From positions 6,568,811 to 6,632,810 of the forward strand of contig NW_024037062.1 of the NCBI RefSeq assembly GCF_015706575.1: a stretch of 64,000 nucleotides of DNA, in the 5' to 3' direction. Position numbers and translations under genes: made by a program. The notes under the pieces were generated by a model. The model had not been told where the DNA came from. It searched no databases and saw only the letters and a program-made list of their open reading frames with translations. Shown here piece by piece: positions 48,651 to 60,039 of the stretch; position 1 is the stretch's first letter; each line of letters begins with the position of its first letter. Source of the DNA: Patiria miniata (taxonomy: Eukaryota; Echinodermata; Asteroidea; Valvatida; Asterinidae).

Positions 48651-49109
48651 TAAAGCCCGCCGCACACGCGTACGATAGGTACCCTACGTGTTGAGCAAAA
48701 AGCCATTTTGAGGCCGTTTGCATAGCATTTAACTCAACGTGTGCGGTGAAGTTTTGCTGAGTTTTCTGTCTCGCGAGGTCATGAGGCAAATATCTATCCT
48801 GATTGATTTCTTAAATTTGGGTTCGCACGGCGAACAACTTTACCGTGACGGTCAACCTGAGCTACGGGCTGAGCTAAAAAGATTAAGTAACCAATGAATT
48901 ACACTATTCTTGTTTATCGGTCACGTGATTTAATAAATGGGGACAAACGCCAGCAGGCTTAAAAAGATTGGCACAAAAATCGCCTCGCGAGACAGACAAC
49001 TCACACACAAAAATCACCGCACACGGGGATATTTTGTGAGCTACGTGCCGAGCAAACGGCCTCGAATAATTTTTGCTCAGCAAGTAGCTCTCTTGTGCGG
49101 AGGGCTTTA
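48651..49109. mobile_element. 459-bp element with ~130-bp inverted repeats
   Basis: Starts TAAAGCCCGCCGCACA and ends TGTGCGGAGGGCTTTA. The arms share 'gaggccgtttgc', 'gtgtgcggtga' and 'ctgtctcgcgagg'. Flanked by CTGC at 48647-48650 and 49110-49113. Bases 1-24 of the window match its right end, so the insertion predates the duplication of units 1 and 3. Confidence 0.8.
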
Positions 49110-50699
49110 CTGCCTCTATGAAATAAACTGAGGCTGGGTATTAAAGCTTAAAATCGGCTGTTAAGCAGCGCTATAATTGGGCCCCGATGTTTACATATGG
49201 AAATGAGGGGAAAATAACATAATTTTAATAAGAAATCACTTTGAACTAATACTCATTTATCCACCAGTCACATCCCAAAGATAATTCGATGTAAATATTC
49301 ATGATAAACAAGCCTTCGGCGCGGCCAAACGTCTGTATATATGGAGATATATGGGCCCGACCCACAAAAGGTGCCGATGACGTCATAATAGCAGCAATTT
49401 CCGACTGGCACGGTTCAGACGATAGAGTGCGCAATTAATTTGCGCTTGCACAGCCGGCAGGGTCATTATCTTTTTCTAGAAAAGTACTCACAAATTTCAC
49501 AACATCATCCACGATTGGAGCTCTTTCATCAACAATTGTAATGTGATAGACCCTCTTGCGAAGATCCCACAGCGATTTCTCCAAAATCTGAGACGGGCAT
49601 TTGCTGTTGTTCTGTCCACCGAGCTTGCCCATATAGACCGTGGGCCAGAAATTCTATCTCTCCTAGAAAATGAAGTCCGTTAAATTTTTTGGTGACAAGA
49701 AAAAAATGCTTGTTCTTTGTCAATTCGAGGGTGCTGAATTCAATTCTTCCTGTTGCCGAGCTGCCAAGTGGCACGTTTAGTCACAATCGCCGTCCAAAGT
49801 TTAATCCCCCCCAAAAATATATTAAGGGGCCCCTAGCGACCGATGGCGGTATCCATCCCCTTAAAGTTCTCAGAAACGGCTACTCCGATTCAAATGCAGA
49901 TCGTCACCCACTTAGAATAATTAATGATTATTAACTCTATAGACTTGTAGGTTCATATACAAGGTGGTTTCTTAATTACATGTACTTTAATTATGCAAAA
50001 ACAATGCTCATATATGTTTTATTGCAAATTGGCACAGAAGGCGTACATAACTGACTTTTCCATATAAGGCATGACTGACTTTTTCTATAATTGTATACGA
50101 CTGCATTATATAACTAACCTAAAACAATTGTTATATTGATGCCAAGGAAAAATGTCATATTAATGGTTTTATTGTTGTGATCATTAAATATGAAATTATG
50201 CACAAAATAACGCTTTGGCCATATTCAGTGTTTTTATGCCAATAAATAGTTTGTTCAAGGTTCTGAATTTTTGCATGTGAGGCTGAAAATATTGAATTAC
50301 ATGTACATTTATGTCATTAATCCAAAATGAACCTTCTCCAAATTAACATAATCACATAATTACATAATTATGATAAATAATTGTGCAATTTTGCAACAAA
50401 TTGGATTATAACAGCACTAAGTTTTGTTCTTATATGTTTATGAAAGGAAAAACTATTTAAAGAAGACTTACTTATTTCATTTACCTAAAATAAAGTCCTT
50501 GATGCAAACAATAAATGGTAACTAATTCTCAAACTATCAACAAGTAACGCTAAGTTGTCCACAGTCAACACTTTGTACCACCCAATTTTTTTTTTCAAGA
50601 TATCACCGAGTTTTCCATAACATATGAAGTTCAAAGACTTATTTGCAGATTACCGAATTATGTCATTTACCTGAAATAGAGTATTTGATTTCAACAATG

Positions 50700-53679
50700 T
50701 CCTATTTGGAAAGGTTTTATTTTGTGGTAATTAATTAATAATGGTGGTACTCCAGCTTCTTCAGACATTTGACTTAACAGGTGCAGAAGCTTCGTCATTC
50801 TCATGACGCTCCCCTCAGAGATGATTTTTTTCTTCGATGTATTTGCTACAGAATGTCTTGTATTCTTGGGATTCACTCTCCTTTTCAGATTCTCTGCTTG
50901 ACCGCCAATCACTTGCTTGCAAAACCTGTACAAAAGTAGATGGCTATGATCAGGCTTGGAAAAGATATGATGAAATTATTATACTTTCTCCCTGTATTTA
51001 TTGGGGAAAAAAGTCTAATTAGGGAGAAAACATAAATGGGTATATAGGCCGAACATGAAATGTTCAGAAAATTTGTCTGTGCATGCATATTAAGTTATCC
51101 AATTTACAAGAATATAATGTGATGGCATGCCCATATAAAATTTATTTATTTATTTATTATTTTTTTAAGTATCCTAATATTTCCTACAATTAAAGGCACT
51201 ATATCCTACAGTTAAGGGCACTATTACTGTGATCTGACTTTAATCACACACTTTATAATTTTTCATAAAATAGGAAAATAGTATCACCTTGCACATTGAC
51301 TAGCTACCATTCTCTAAATCAACAGAAAATATTCCATACGTCTGGACACTTTTTATGATGAAGAAGGTTCTGCATTGTTTGTTTGTTTTTTAAGGGGGGG
51401 GGGGGTAACACAACATTGGTGATAGCTTCAATGTCTTACCTTGATGTAATTATTGTGGCATGATCTGTGATACCGGACTTCGATTTCCACCATGTCTTGA
51501 CCTTAAATATCAAGAAGGATGGATTCATCATTGAGTAGTTCAGCAGCCTTGAGAAGTTGTCCACCTGAAAAAAAAAAAATCTGGTTCAAAGTGGTTTCAA
51601 CAATTATGTGGAAATGTCTTTCCATATATATGACATTATGGTGGTGTCACACTTTATATACATGTACATGTAATTATGACTGTACCTTTTTCATATTCAC
51701 AGTTTGTGAGTGGCTCTTTTTTCCGCGGTCCATATGGCTGCTGGATCCATTTGCTCTTCTTGCATATGATGCACTCCACTGGTAGAACATGCCTGGTCCT
51801 TTGCTCTTTCTCTCCTGTGCGTCTTCTCTTGAGGGCGATTACTACATCTCCTGCGACATCACCCCCTTCACTAATTGAGCTCTTCTCCATCCTCAGTTTT
51901 GCTCGCTTTATTTTTGATACATTGCAGAATCTGTTGAAATGAGAACGAGACAGATAAAATATTTGGCAATGAAATGGCTGATTGGATTTAAACAATTATA
52001 GAGATCAGAAAGTTTCAGTTAAAAGTATGTTTGTAATCAAATCATACTTCTTGTAGAAGTAGATTTAATTTTTTCCCTTCGTAATTGATATCCCTCATGT
52101 CTGTGGCTCTTAAAAAGAAAAATACAGAATGTCCGAAAACCAACCTGTCTATAGTCTGGCTCTTACAGCCATGGATCCCAACATTGAGTATTACAAGAAC
52201 CAGAAAATGCTATAAAGACTAACGACAGAGGTTGACAATTACGTTACAGCTGCTGTAACGATAGCCGGTGTGAAACAAATAAGGGAAAGATTCCAAGATC
52301 TGGCCATCACTAATTGTTCCCTTCAGTGACCTATCAGCCATCATCAGAAAGTAAAAATCAGTCCTAAAAACTTAGCAGGGAAAATATTGAAGTATTTACT
52401 GAGAACACAATTCCAAATTTTAAGACCAGTTTCATATGTTCTGACTGTAAAGGGTGACAAGTGATGGCCAAATATGGTTACCTTTCCCCCAAAATACTCA
52501 ATCAATCATTGTCATGGTAAATCCTTACTTTTAGGACCCCGTTCCTATATAGGAAGGGAAAGACTCACCGAAACAGTTGACTAAATGACACTAACAATTG
52601 ACATTCTGATACTTCTTGGCACATCTGAACGATTGGCAATGACACCTTCTTGAATATCAGCAGGTTTAATTTTGTGGAACGAGGGCAGGGCTTTGATTTA
52701 TGAGGGAAATGCAGGGGTCAAAGACGACGATGACAACCAGAAAACAGACTCAAAAACCAAGATGGCCAACGTGAAAGCTCGATGAGATGAAAGCTCGATG
52801 CTGATTGGCTGATAAAAAATAAACATCTTATTTATTTTTAGTCTGGTTCCCAGACCAAAAGATTCAGGAATAGTCAGTATCTTCTGGCCTGAGAACCAGA
52901 CTAACTTATTTATTTTTAGTCTGGTTCCCAGACCAAAAGATTCAGGAGTAGTCAGAATCTTTTGGTCTGGGAACCAGACTTTTTTTTTTTTTTTTGGAAC
53001 CAATCAGCATCGGGCTTTCATTATGTAGGGCGTTCACGCGTGTGAGAACTACAACATGCACGTCTGACTGAGAAAAAAGGTAGGAAAGTCACATTTTCTT
53101 CGAAAGTGCTTTCAAAACTACAACTAACATGAGTTTATATGAAGAAAAAAGACTGCTTTAGCCTGCAAAAGTCACTTTGGTACTGGACAGTCATCTGCAA
53201 AAGTCAGTTTTGAACAGAACTTGTAAAAAATAGAGGTGTCCTAAAAGTAAGGATTACAATTGTCATGTTTGTCCAATCCTATTTTATTTTCAATGTACTA
53301 ATAGCAAACACAACCTATTTATTTGCTTTAAAAAATGACTTCAGTTACTTATTAACCTTATGAAAAATAGTAATAGCCCCCCCCCCCCCCCACTACGATG
53401 ATAACAATTAAAATTCGACATGTTTGGAATTGGAAACTTACACATCCATGACATCTGGTGTAGCAATGCCGGTGGTAGCCATGCATACTCGGCCTTTGGT
53501 CGTTCGTTTTTCGCTATATCCTTGCTTTTTTGGGCAACTTCCCTCTCTTTTCCATCCAATTCTTGCCATTGCTGACAACAAGTTACAAACTTCTTCCAGC
53601 TCGTCTCTGAAAATGGTGAAATTTCACCGCTTTCTTCGCCAACGTGGCAAACGCACGTCCTGCCGACGGGCGCCGCCAT
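50700..53679 (-). pseudogene. Element-encoded Cys/His-rich protein, broken (4 exons recognised)
   Basis: Exons with compatible phases: 1 from 53679 (MAAPVGRTCVCHVGEESGE, later WKKFVTCCQQWQELDGKERE); 2 at 51930-51686 (FCNVSKIKRAKLR, RHVLPVECIICKKSKWI); 3 at 51564-51440 (LLKAAELLNDES, VEIEVRYHRSCHNNYIK); 4 from 50925 (QEYKTFCSKYIEEK, IISEGSVMRMTKLL). The spaced C-x-C, YHRHCY, CIICKK and YHRSC groups suggest zinc binding. From memory this resembles a large, unnamed repeat-associated protein family of marine invertebrates; I cannot give a family name. Lesions: frame change near the T run 53507-53511 before GYHRHCYTR, AT instead of GT at the exon 1 donor (53454-53453), in-frame TAA at 51503-51505, and a one-base expansion of a 7-base run at 50825-50831. 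Confidence 0.65.
52788..53022. mobile_element. 235-bp MITE with twin hairpins, nested in intron 1 of the 4.3-kb element
   Basis: Outer inverted repeats 'gaaagctcgatgctgattgg' and 'ccaatcagcatcgggctttc'. Inside, two hairpins (52840-52902 and 52919-52980), each built from 'agtctggttcccagaccaaa' and its complement, repeat with a 79-bp period. Confidence 0.75.
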
Positions 53680-54659
53680 GTTCCTCCTGACGTCCTCGTC
53701 CCCGGGAAAACTAACGCAATTTATTAAATCGCCTACGAAGCGCCGATTCGAGGTTGCAACATACCGCCCTCAATCGGCGTTCAAAAAAACATCGCCGACG
53801 CGACGGGAAAGTGGCAATTTTCTACCTTGATTTTCACATTAGTTTGCCGGGTTTTCTGCCGGCAACATCAAATATATTAATCAGTGTCACAAAAAGAGTC
53901 CATTAGGAAAGAAAAAAAGTTGCCACCAAAAACTCCGAACGATTCTGCACGCTACGATTTCTGGCCCACGGTCTAATAGTGTCCAGTGTCGCTTGACAAT
54001 TCCTCAGTCCATCGGAGTAATTCAGCAATGACTTGTTGTCTCGTGTGTCAGGACGGTTGATGAGTTTGTTGACCCATGCCACAAGTGATGTCGTACTCAA
54101 TCCCGAATCGATCTGTTAGCTACTTTGTTGCTAGAGCGTAAGCGGCTGTACCGGCTCTTAACTGTGTCTTACCTGGTGATTATCCCTAATCAGATGGCTT
54201 AATCCAAACTCATGCAGTTAAACCAAGGTTTGTGCAAGAAAAAAAATCCTAACTGCTATGATAATGGCTACCATGAGCAGTGTCACCAACGATGTCTAAA
54301 TATCTCAAGGAGGCGACAGGACCTGAACAATACAGATTCTACTCTTTTCATAAGAAATATCCTCATTTTCATACTATTTCTACATCATAAATCACCTCAA
54401 TATCAATATCAATATATTTATGAAAATGTTCACGTTGCAAAAGGAGTAGCGCCCTCTAGCTTAAGCGAAATATACACCGTAAGAAAGAATGGTACACTGA
54501 ACGAAATCTTTGCGACTTCAGACAGCATTTGATGCCATTCAATGCCTGGGAAAGAAGAGATGTAAATTAAGTCGCGATTTGGCATCATCGACTCTTTGGG
54601 TATAAAAGGTGTGTGTTCCTATAGTAGACCCCAGCAGTCTTGTAATAAGCCTATGAATA

Positions 54660-55085
54660 TTGTGACGCGAGTCCAGTCAAGTCATACTATTTGCAGTGAC
54701 TCAAGTTGAGGCTTTGTAAGTAGGCCTACACAGTGACTTAGGTCGGGTGGAGTCGTTCTAAGACAGGCACTGCACTGAATTTGAGTAGTTCTGAGGTGTA
54801 ATTCGAGTAAAGTTTAGTGTTCTTAGGTAGTGACTCAAGTTGAGTCATTTCAAGTAGTGATTAAATTTAAATAGTTCTTAGGCCTAGGCATTGACTCAAG
54901 TCATTCTAAGGCAGTGGCATGAGTCATATTGACTCATGTAAAGAAGTGACTGGTTGCATTTAGATATTCTAAGGCAGTGACTCGAATTATATTAAGTACA
55001 TGGAAGGCAGTGACTCGAGTCAAGTCTTTAAGTTAACCAAGTTGAGTGGAGTCATGTCACATTCTTGCTTGAGTGACACCAAACT
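54660..55085 (+). repeat. TGACTC/GAGTCA-rich degenerate tandem repeat, unit 3
   Basis: Paralogue of 20690-21125. Perfect TGACTCA words near 54698, 54832, 54892 and 54937. Absent from unit 1. Confidence 0.75.
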
Positions 55086-55187
55086 GGGAAGAGTTCGGGC
55101 GTGGGAAGAATTTGGATGAATACTACCTAGAATTTGCTTGGTGTTGGGCAAAACTCGTCGGATTTGATGGAATTGTCTAGTCCTTAA

Positions 55188-55646
55188 CCCTAAAGGAGCC
55201 GGGTTATTTTGACCATCTCTCAGCCGGGGAGCGGATTCCGCCCCCCCCCCCCCTAAGATCTCGGCCATCGAGTGACGAAACATTTTGAAACTCAGCACAT
55301 GCATAGAGCAACTCTTCCTAAACATACCCAAGAAATGTCATGACTAAAGGTCAAAGGGTTTTGGAATTATGGCTAATTAATTGTTCATATGTACGAATGG
55401 CAATTCTGCTCTGTGTACACGACGTATATGCGAAAATTCGGTTTTCACGTCGCGTAGCGCCGAAATTTTTTTCGCTACGCGGCAACCCGTGGTCCGATTT
55501 TTATGTTTTTGGTATCAAAAGATGCGCAAAGCTCGAGGCTAAAAAGTTATAACAGCTCGGGTTGCGAAACAATTTTTTTTTAGAGGCTATCGCGGAAAAT
55601 GTTGAGGAGGGGGGCGGATTCTGCCCCCTCCCCGGCCCCTTTAGGG
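55188..55646. mobile_element. 459-bp MITE with TTAA target duplication
   Basis: Termini CCCTAAAGGAGCCGGG and the complement of CCCCGGCCCCTTTAGGG, flanked by TTAA at 55184-55187 and 55647-55650. Unit 2 lacks it between 'agtcctt' and 'gaagagga' (about 21210). TTAA targets are typical of piggyBac- and Kolobok-mobilised elements. Confidence 0.82.
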
Positions 55647-56257
55647 TTAACTGACCCCGAAAAGGACGAAGCTGCCATTGACAGGAAAAAATAAATAAAA
55701 AATCTTGATAATGCTTTTAAAAAATCATTCCTGTCCTTTTTTGTTGTGTTTTAGGTAGAAACGATTACATCAATGACTACCCTACATGCAGAATAAGAGA
55801 TGTAAAGCTGTATCAGCTAGGGGCGGGAACAAGCGAGAAAAGGAGCTTATCATTGGCAGAGCCCTCAGTGCAGAATACAAATATTCCTACGAATATTCAT
55901 AACTTGAAGGTGTATTAAATCGTGAGTGGCATAATAAGGAGTATAATTGGCAAGCTCTCAACGCAAGTAATAAGCCTATGATTATTCAAAGATTAAGATT
56001 AAAGGTATTGTCAATCATGATTGGAGTCATAAAGTGAGCTTATCATTGGCCAAGGTCACAATACAATTATGAATAGTCTTGTGAGTATTTATAGGTTGAA
56101 GGTATTTGATTCATTATTGCCAGAATGTGTCGAGAAATGTGCGAATTGGAGATCTGATTGGAAAATTGTGTCTCATGTATATTCATGACTTTCCTCTCTC
56201 CCCTATATCATGAGATATGCTGATGTGATGTAACTGTTTTGTTGATAGCGCCCCTAG

Positions 56258-57296
56258 GGTTCCAGACCAATACATAAACTTCCATTGACCCCAATGTTAA
56301 ATGCTCCCACTACAGAAATTCTGGAAAAATACTCACAACTCTCCAAGGTGTTCGAGACACACATCAAATTAGAGCTTATTTCATCATCTTTAATTTTCTT
56401 TCCAATTTACGGGGGGTCAACTGATGACTTTTAGGAGAAATTTCCATCCGAAGATGATCATCTTTTAAAATAGTACTGAAGCCCATCGCCATTTTGAAAA
56501 AAAAAAACATGCCTACACTCCATTGCCAAATAGAGCGCTTTTAGGGCCCCAATTTCATCCAAATTGAACGGAACTACAAGCTCACAGTCCTGTGCACGGC
56601 TTCCAAAATCACCCCCCCCCCATTTTCGCTCGAAATTTCTGTAATCGGATGACGATCAGGGCCCCTGAAGATTTAGGCGCATTTGTTGCGGAACCGCCAT
56701 TGGAAACCCCTTGGAAACGCTGCCCACCCCCCCCCCCCACCCCGGTCACGCCGCCCTGAAAAACTACTGTCGCAGAATATTTTGACAACGAACGATAGAC
56801 GACGCCATTTTGAAATTATAGGTTCCAGACCAGTAAATAAACTTCCATTGACCCCAGTGATAAATGCTCCCACTTCCGAAATTCGGGGAAAATACTCACA
56901 ACTCTCCAAGGTGTTCGAGACGCACATCAAATCAAAGCTTATTTCATCATCTTTCATTTTCTTTCCAATTTACGGGGGATCAACTGATGACTTTTAGGAG
57001 AAATTTCCTTCCAAAGATGATCACCCCTATAAATAGTCCTGAAGCCCATCGCCATTTTGAAAAAAAAAAACCATGCCTACACTCCATTGCCAAATAGAGC
57101 GCTTTTAGGGCCACAATTTTATCCAAACTGAACGGGACTACAAGCTCACAGTCCTGTGCCCGGTTTCCACCCATATTTTTTACAAACCCTCCAGTTCATG
57201 GCCCACAGTATGCTCAAATAGTGAAGATTTTGAGGGCATGCAAATCGTGATTTGGCCGGCGTTGGCAATTTCGGACCGATTTACTGGTCTGCAACC
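56258..57296. mobile_element. 1.04-kb element with CTAG duplication and internal tandem copy
   Basis: Ends GGTTCCAGACCAATACAT and the complement of ATTTACTGGTCTGCAACC, flanked by CTAG at 56254-56257 and 57297-57300. Unit 1 has a single CTAG at 1330-1333. The first ~380 bp (56258-56640) recur at about 56820-57170, again starting with the terminal motif. Confidence 0.8.
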
Positions 57297-57805
57297 CTAG
57301 CTCTGTGGCGGCTTGCTATGCGTATGCATATTCATGAAATAAGGAAATTATTGTATGCTTATTTTAAGTACGTTCGACGGGGGACAAAGGAATTATGTGC
57401 TCGTGGTAGGGTTTCAGTGGGTTTTGAGGCAAGGAGTTTTAACTTCTAAGACTTCTGACGCAAGTTCAGACATGTTTGCTCGTGACATTGAAGGAGAAAC
57501 TAATTATTTTGTAGAAAATGTTCTTTCAATTACATCTTAAACCAGTAAGAGTTTATTTGGAAAATGTGTTGTTTTTCTTTGGGATCTTACCAAAATTTGC
57601 TTTTAATTGTTCTGCCAGCTTTTTGGGTTCGGATTGTCCTGCTCACTATTAGCTCAAAGTTGGTAAGCAACAACCATGAAAGAAAACAAGACTAGGAACG
57701 TCTAGTAAAGATGGTCCTAGACAAATTTGGGCTGCGGGGTCTCAAGAGTTACATTTGTTTGGGGGCCACGGTATAGGGCTTGTGCAAGTCTAAATCTTAA
57801 GAGAC

Positions 57806-58170
57806 AGTCAGTCAGGCGAGCTGTGTCAAGTCAGGTCAGGTTGGGTTGGGTCCGGTCGGGTCGGGCCTACTCAAGTCAAAATCACAAGACACAGTCCGTC
57901 AGGTCAGGTCATTTAGGTTAGGTCAGGTCGGATAAGGTCGGGTCAGGTCAATCAGGTCAGGTCAGGTTTGGTCTGGTTTATTTAAGTCTAAATCAGACAA
58001 TCGGTCAGGTCAGTGAGGTCAAGTCGGGTCAGTTCAGGTCAGTTCAGGTCAGTTCAGGTCAGGTCAGGTTAGGTCAGGTCAGGTCATGCAGGTCGGGTCG
58101 GGTCGGGCCGGGCTTATTTTGGTCTAAATCACAAGAGGCAGTCCGGTCGGTCGGTCAGTGCGTGCCTGTG
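57806..58170 (+). repeat. (GGTCA)n satellite, unit 3
   Basis: Pentamer runs with spacer copies at about 57786, 57868, 57982 and 58120, followed by the conserved CTGGCCCTCTGG block shared with units 1 and 2. Confidence 0.82.
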
Positions 58171-58925
58171 TGCTAGTTTAGTGCTAAGAGCACTGTCACT
58201 AGGCTGGCCCTCTGGGACCAGCACAACTTTGGTCTTGACAGATACATGTAAGGCCGTGAGACACCTTACAGATTACTGACAGTAATAAATGATATTTAGA
58301 GAAAACACAACACTGCAGGTGCACGCTTACACTCTATCTAAAGTGCTTTTATTAAATGAATATAAATTTAACACAGAAAAGAGACGTGTAAAAAAAAAGG
58401 CTAGATATGACCACAAGTTTTGATTGACTTTAACAGAAATTCTAACCCAAACAATTGGGTAAAGGTCAACCACATTTTGGGTGGTTGCAGTTTTCACCCT
58501 TGATTGGGTGAAATTAACCCAGAAAATTTTTCAGTGTTCATGTGTTAGCAATAACTTAAAAGTAAAAAAAAAACAAGCTCAGGAATGAATTTCAATTTTA
58601 GGGGTCATGTCTCTGTTTGCTTGGAATCGCCCTAATGTGTATGCTAATGCTTCACATAACAACCAATTTTAAGTTGTACGTTAAATGCTCCGAATCGTGA
58701 TTAAAACGTACCTTGCTTAAGCGCTGCGACTGAGCAGAAATGGAGAACGTATTTCGCAGTTTTTGATGAAAAGCAAACGGAAGAAAAGTGAGAATTATTC
58801 CGCGTAAACCCGGGCAGACATGTAACCTCTGTGCTTTTAGAAAGAACGCTACTAGCTCAAAGGCCACATGGCTGTGTTTCACCGATGGAGGACAGCAGAG
58901 CATTACAAAAAACTACAAAAAAAAC

Positions 58926-59386
58926 TTAAAGGGATACTGCATCGTGGAATGGGCCCAACTGGGCCACACTTATCTTTTAAAAACTGGGCGTTTTTGTTTT
59001 ATTCTTGTGTTATGCGTGCGAGAACGAATTTCGGGGTCGACTTTTGCGACCCTAAAAAGTCGGGTTGTTCATGCTAGTTGTGATTCCAGCCATCAAATAT
59101 TCGCCTTTTGGGGATGTGTAAGAGACCACATTTGTACATTGGTGCTGTGTGTCAATTTATGTTACATACAGAGCGTGTGTCGTACATTGACTGAAACGAA
59201 AGGAAAAACGTATGCGTGCACCGTCATGTCCGATGTAAACAACCAGGTTTTTCTTTCGTCTTTTCTCGGGAACGGTAAAACATTAGATTGGTTTCCTCTC
59301 AACCAGATGTTTGAAATAGGATAAGTAAACAATCCAAAACGTGACAATTTCGTGGATTTCAGGACGGACGAGGTATCCCTTTAAGA
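58926..59386. mobile_element. TTTAAAGGGACACTGCGTC-family MITE, copy at 59 kb
   Basis: Starts cttaaagggatactgcatcg and ends cgaggtatccctttaag. Shares a ~150-bp core with 45925-46437; single termini of the family are at 12783-12846 and 44395-44458. TTAA sits at both ends, so a TTAA target is plausible. Confidence 0.7.
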
Positions 59387-59500
59387 GCGGTCCACTAGCC
59401 CCGGTGGTCCAGTAGCCCCACATTCCCGTACATCCCCTGCTGCCATTTGAATTCCCAGCGAGCACTGGAATAAGGTTTCCCAAGCTAGCAGCGATGGAGT

Positions 59501-59647
59501 TTACTCGTGACTTTTGCAGCCGAGGACCTCAAAGCGCATACAGCAATATGTGCTCCACTGAGTAGGCAGGATACGCAGGAACCTGGCCTGGAAGGCCTTC
59601 GGGAAAGTGGTGGTCACTTGGGTGTTTTGGTCCGAGTTTCCAGAGAA
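59501..59647 (-). CDS. Orphan last exon of a third F5/8 type C gene
   Basis: An acceptor (TTATCTTCACAG) is followed by 48 codons and TAA, encoding the C-terminal third of an FA58C domain: FSGNSDQNTQVTTTFPKAF, then RFLRILPTQW, CCMRFEVLGC and KSHE. It aligns to the last exons of genes 1 and 2 with only a few changes and has no lesion. Homology to intron 3 of gene 2 continues to about 60035, roughly 20 bp short of where exon 3 should appear, then stops. No exon 1-3 match is visible up to 64000. Either the partner exons lie beyond the window behind an insertion, or this is a truncated copy that has kept its frame. Confidence 0.7.
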   Translation of the reverse strand, partial: FSGNSDQNTQVTTTFPKAFQARFLRILPTQWSTYCCMRFEVLGCKSHE

Positions 59648-60039
59648 CTGTGAAGATAAACAATTTGGAAAGCATTCAAACAAGCGTTGAAAGGTTTATG
59701 GGGACGAGTTTTTCACATGCAGTTGCAGGAGGATCGACAGAGGGAGCCCTCGCCCTACGGCATGCATATTCGTAGATGTCCACGGTGTGTTGAATCAGTA
59801 AAAATTGATTAAGGAATGCCTTACCACTCGACCACCAATCTCGCCTCGGTCTGTGGCTGGTTTGACTCTGATCTAGCTTAATTTCCATTAACATCTGCAC
59901 GCAAAAATTATAACATGAGGTCGTTGGTTGAGTCCCAACCGACTGAGTAAGCGTGTGCCTTTTTTTCTCACAAAGCCTTGGACAGCAACCGGTATACATT
60001 GTTTATGAAATTACATCGGTGAAAGGGCATATTGAACAA

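Larger units (their letters stand above)
49634..53975 (-). mobile_element. 4.34-kb DNA transposon with a Cys/His-rich protein gene
   Basis: Perfect 19-bp terminal inverted repeats (TAGACCGTGGGCCAGAAAT) at 49634-49652 and 53957-53975, flanked by ATA at 49631-49633 and 53976-53978. Unit 1 has the uninterrupted target at 455-470 (one ATA at 462-464), which proves insertion and sets the boundaries. The only coding content is the broken gene at 50700-53679. Positions 49655-50690 are A+T-rich without recognised exons, so the 3' part of the coding region is probably lost. Three-base duplications occur in PIF/Harbinger, Zator and Academ elements, but neither the termini nor the protein matches one I can name. 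Confidence 0.82.
49110..60035. repeat. Segmental duplication unit 3
   Basis: Third copy. It matches unit 1 from its first bases and contains the 4.34-kb element (49634-53975), a TTAA-flanked element (55188-55646) and a CTAG-flanked element (56258-57296). The part equivalent to 2560-4130 of unit 1 is replaced by unrelated sequence at about 58405-59447. Homology ends just before the position of FA58C exon 3. Confidence 0.78.
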
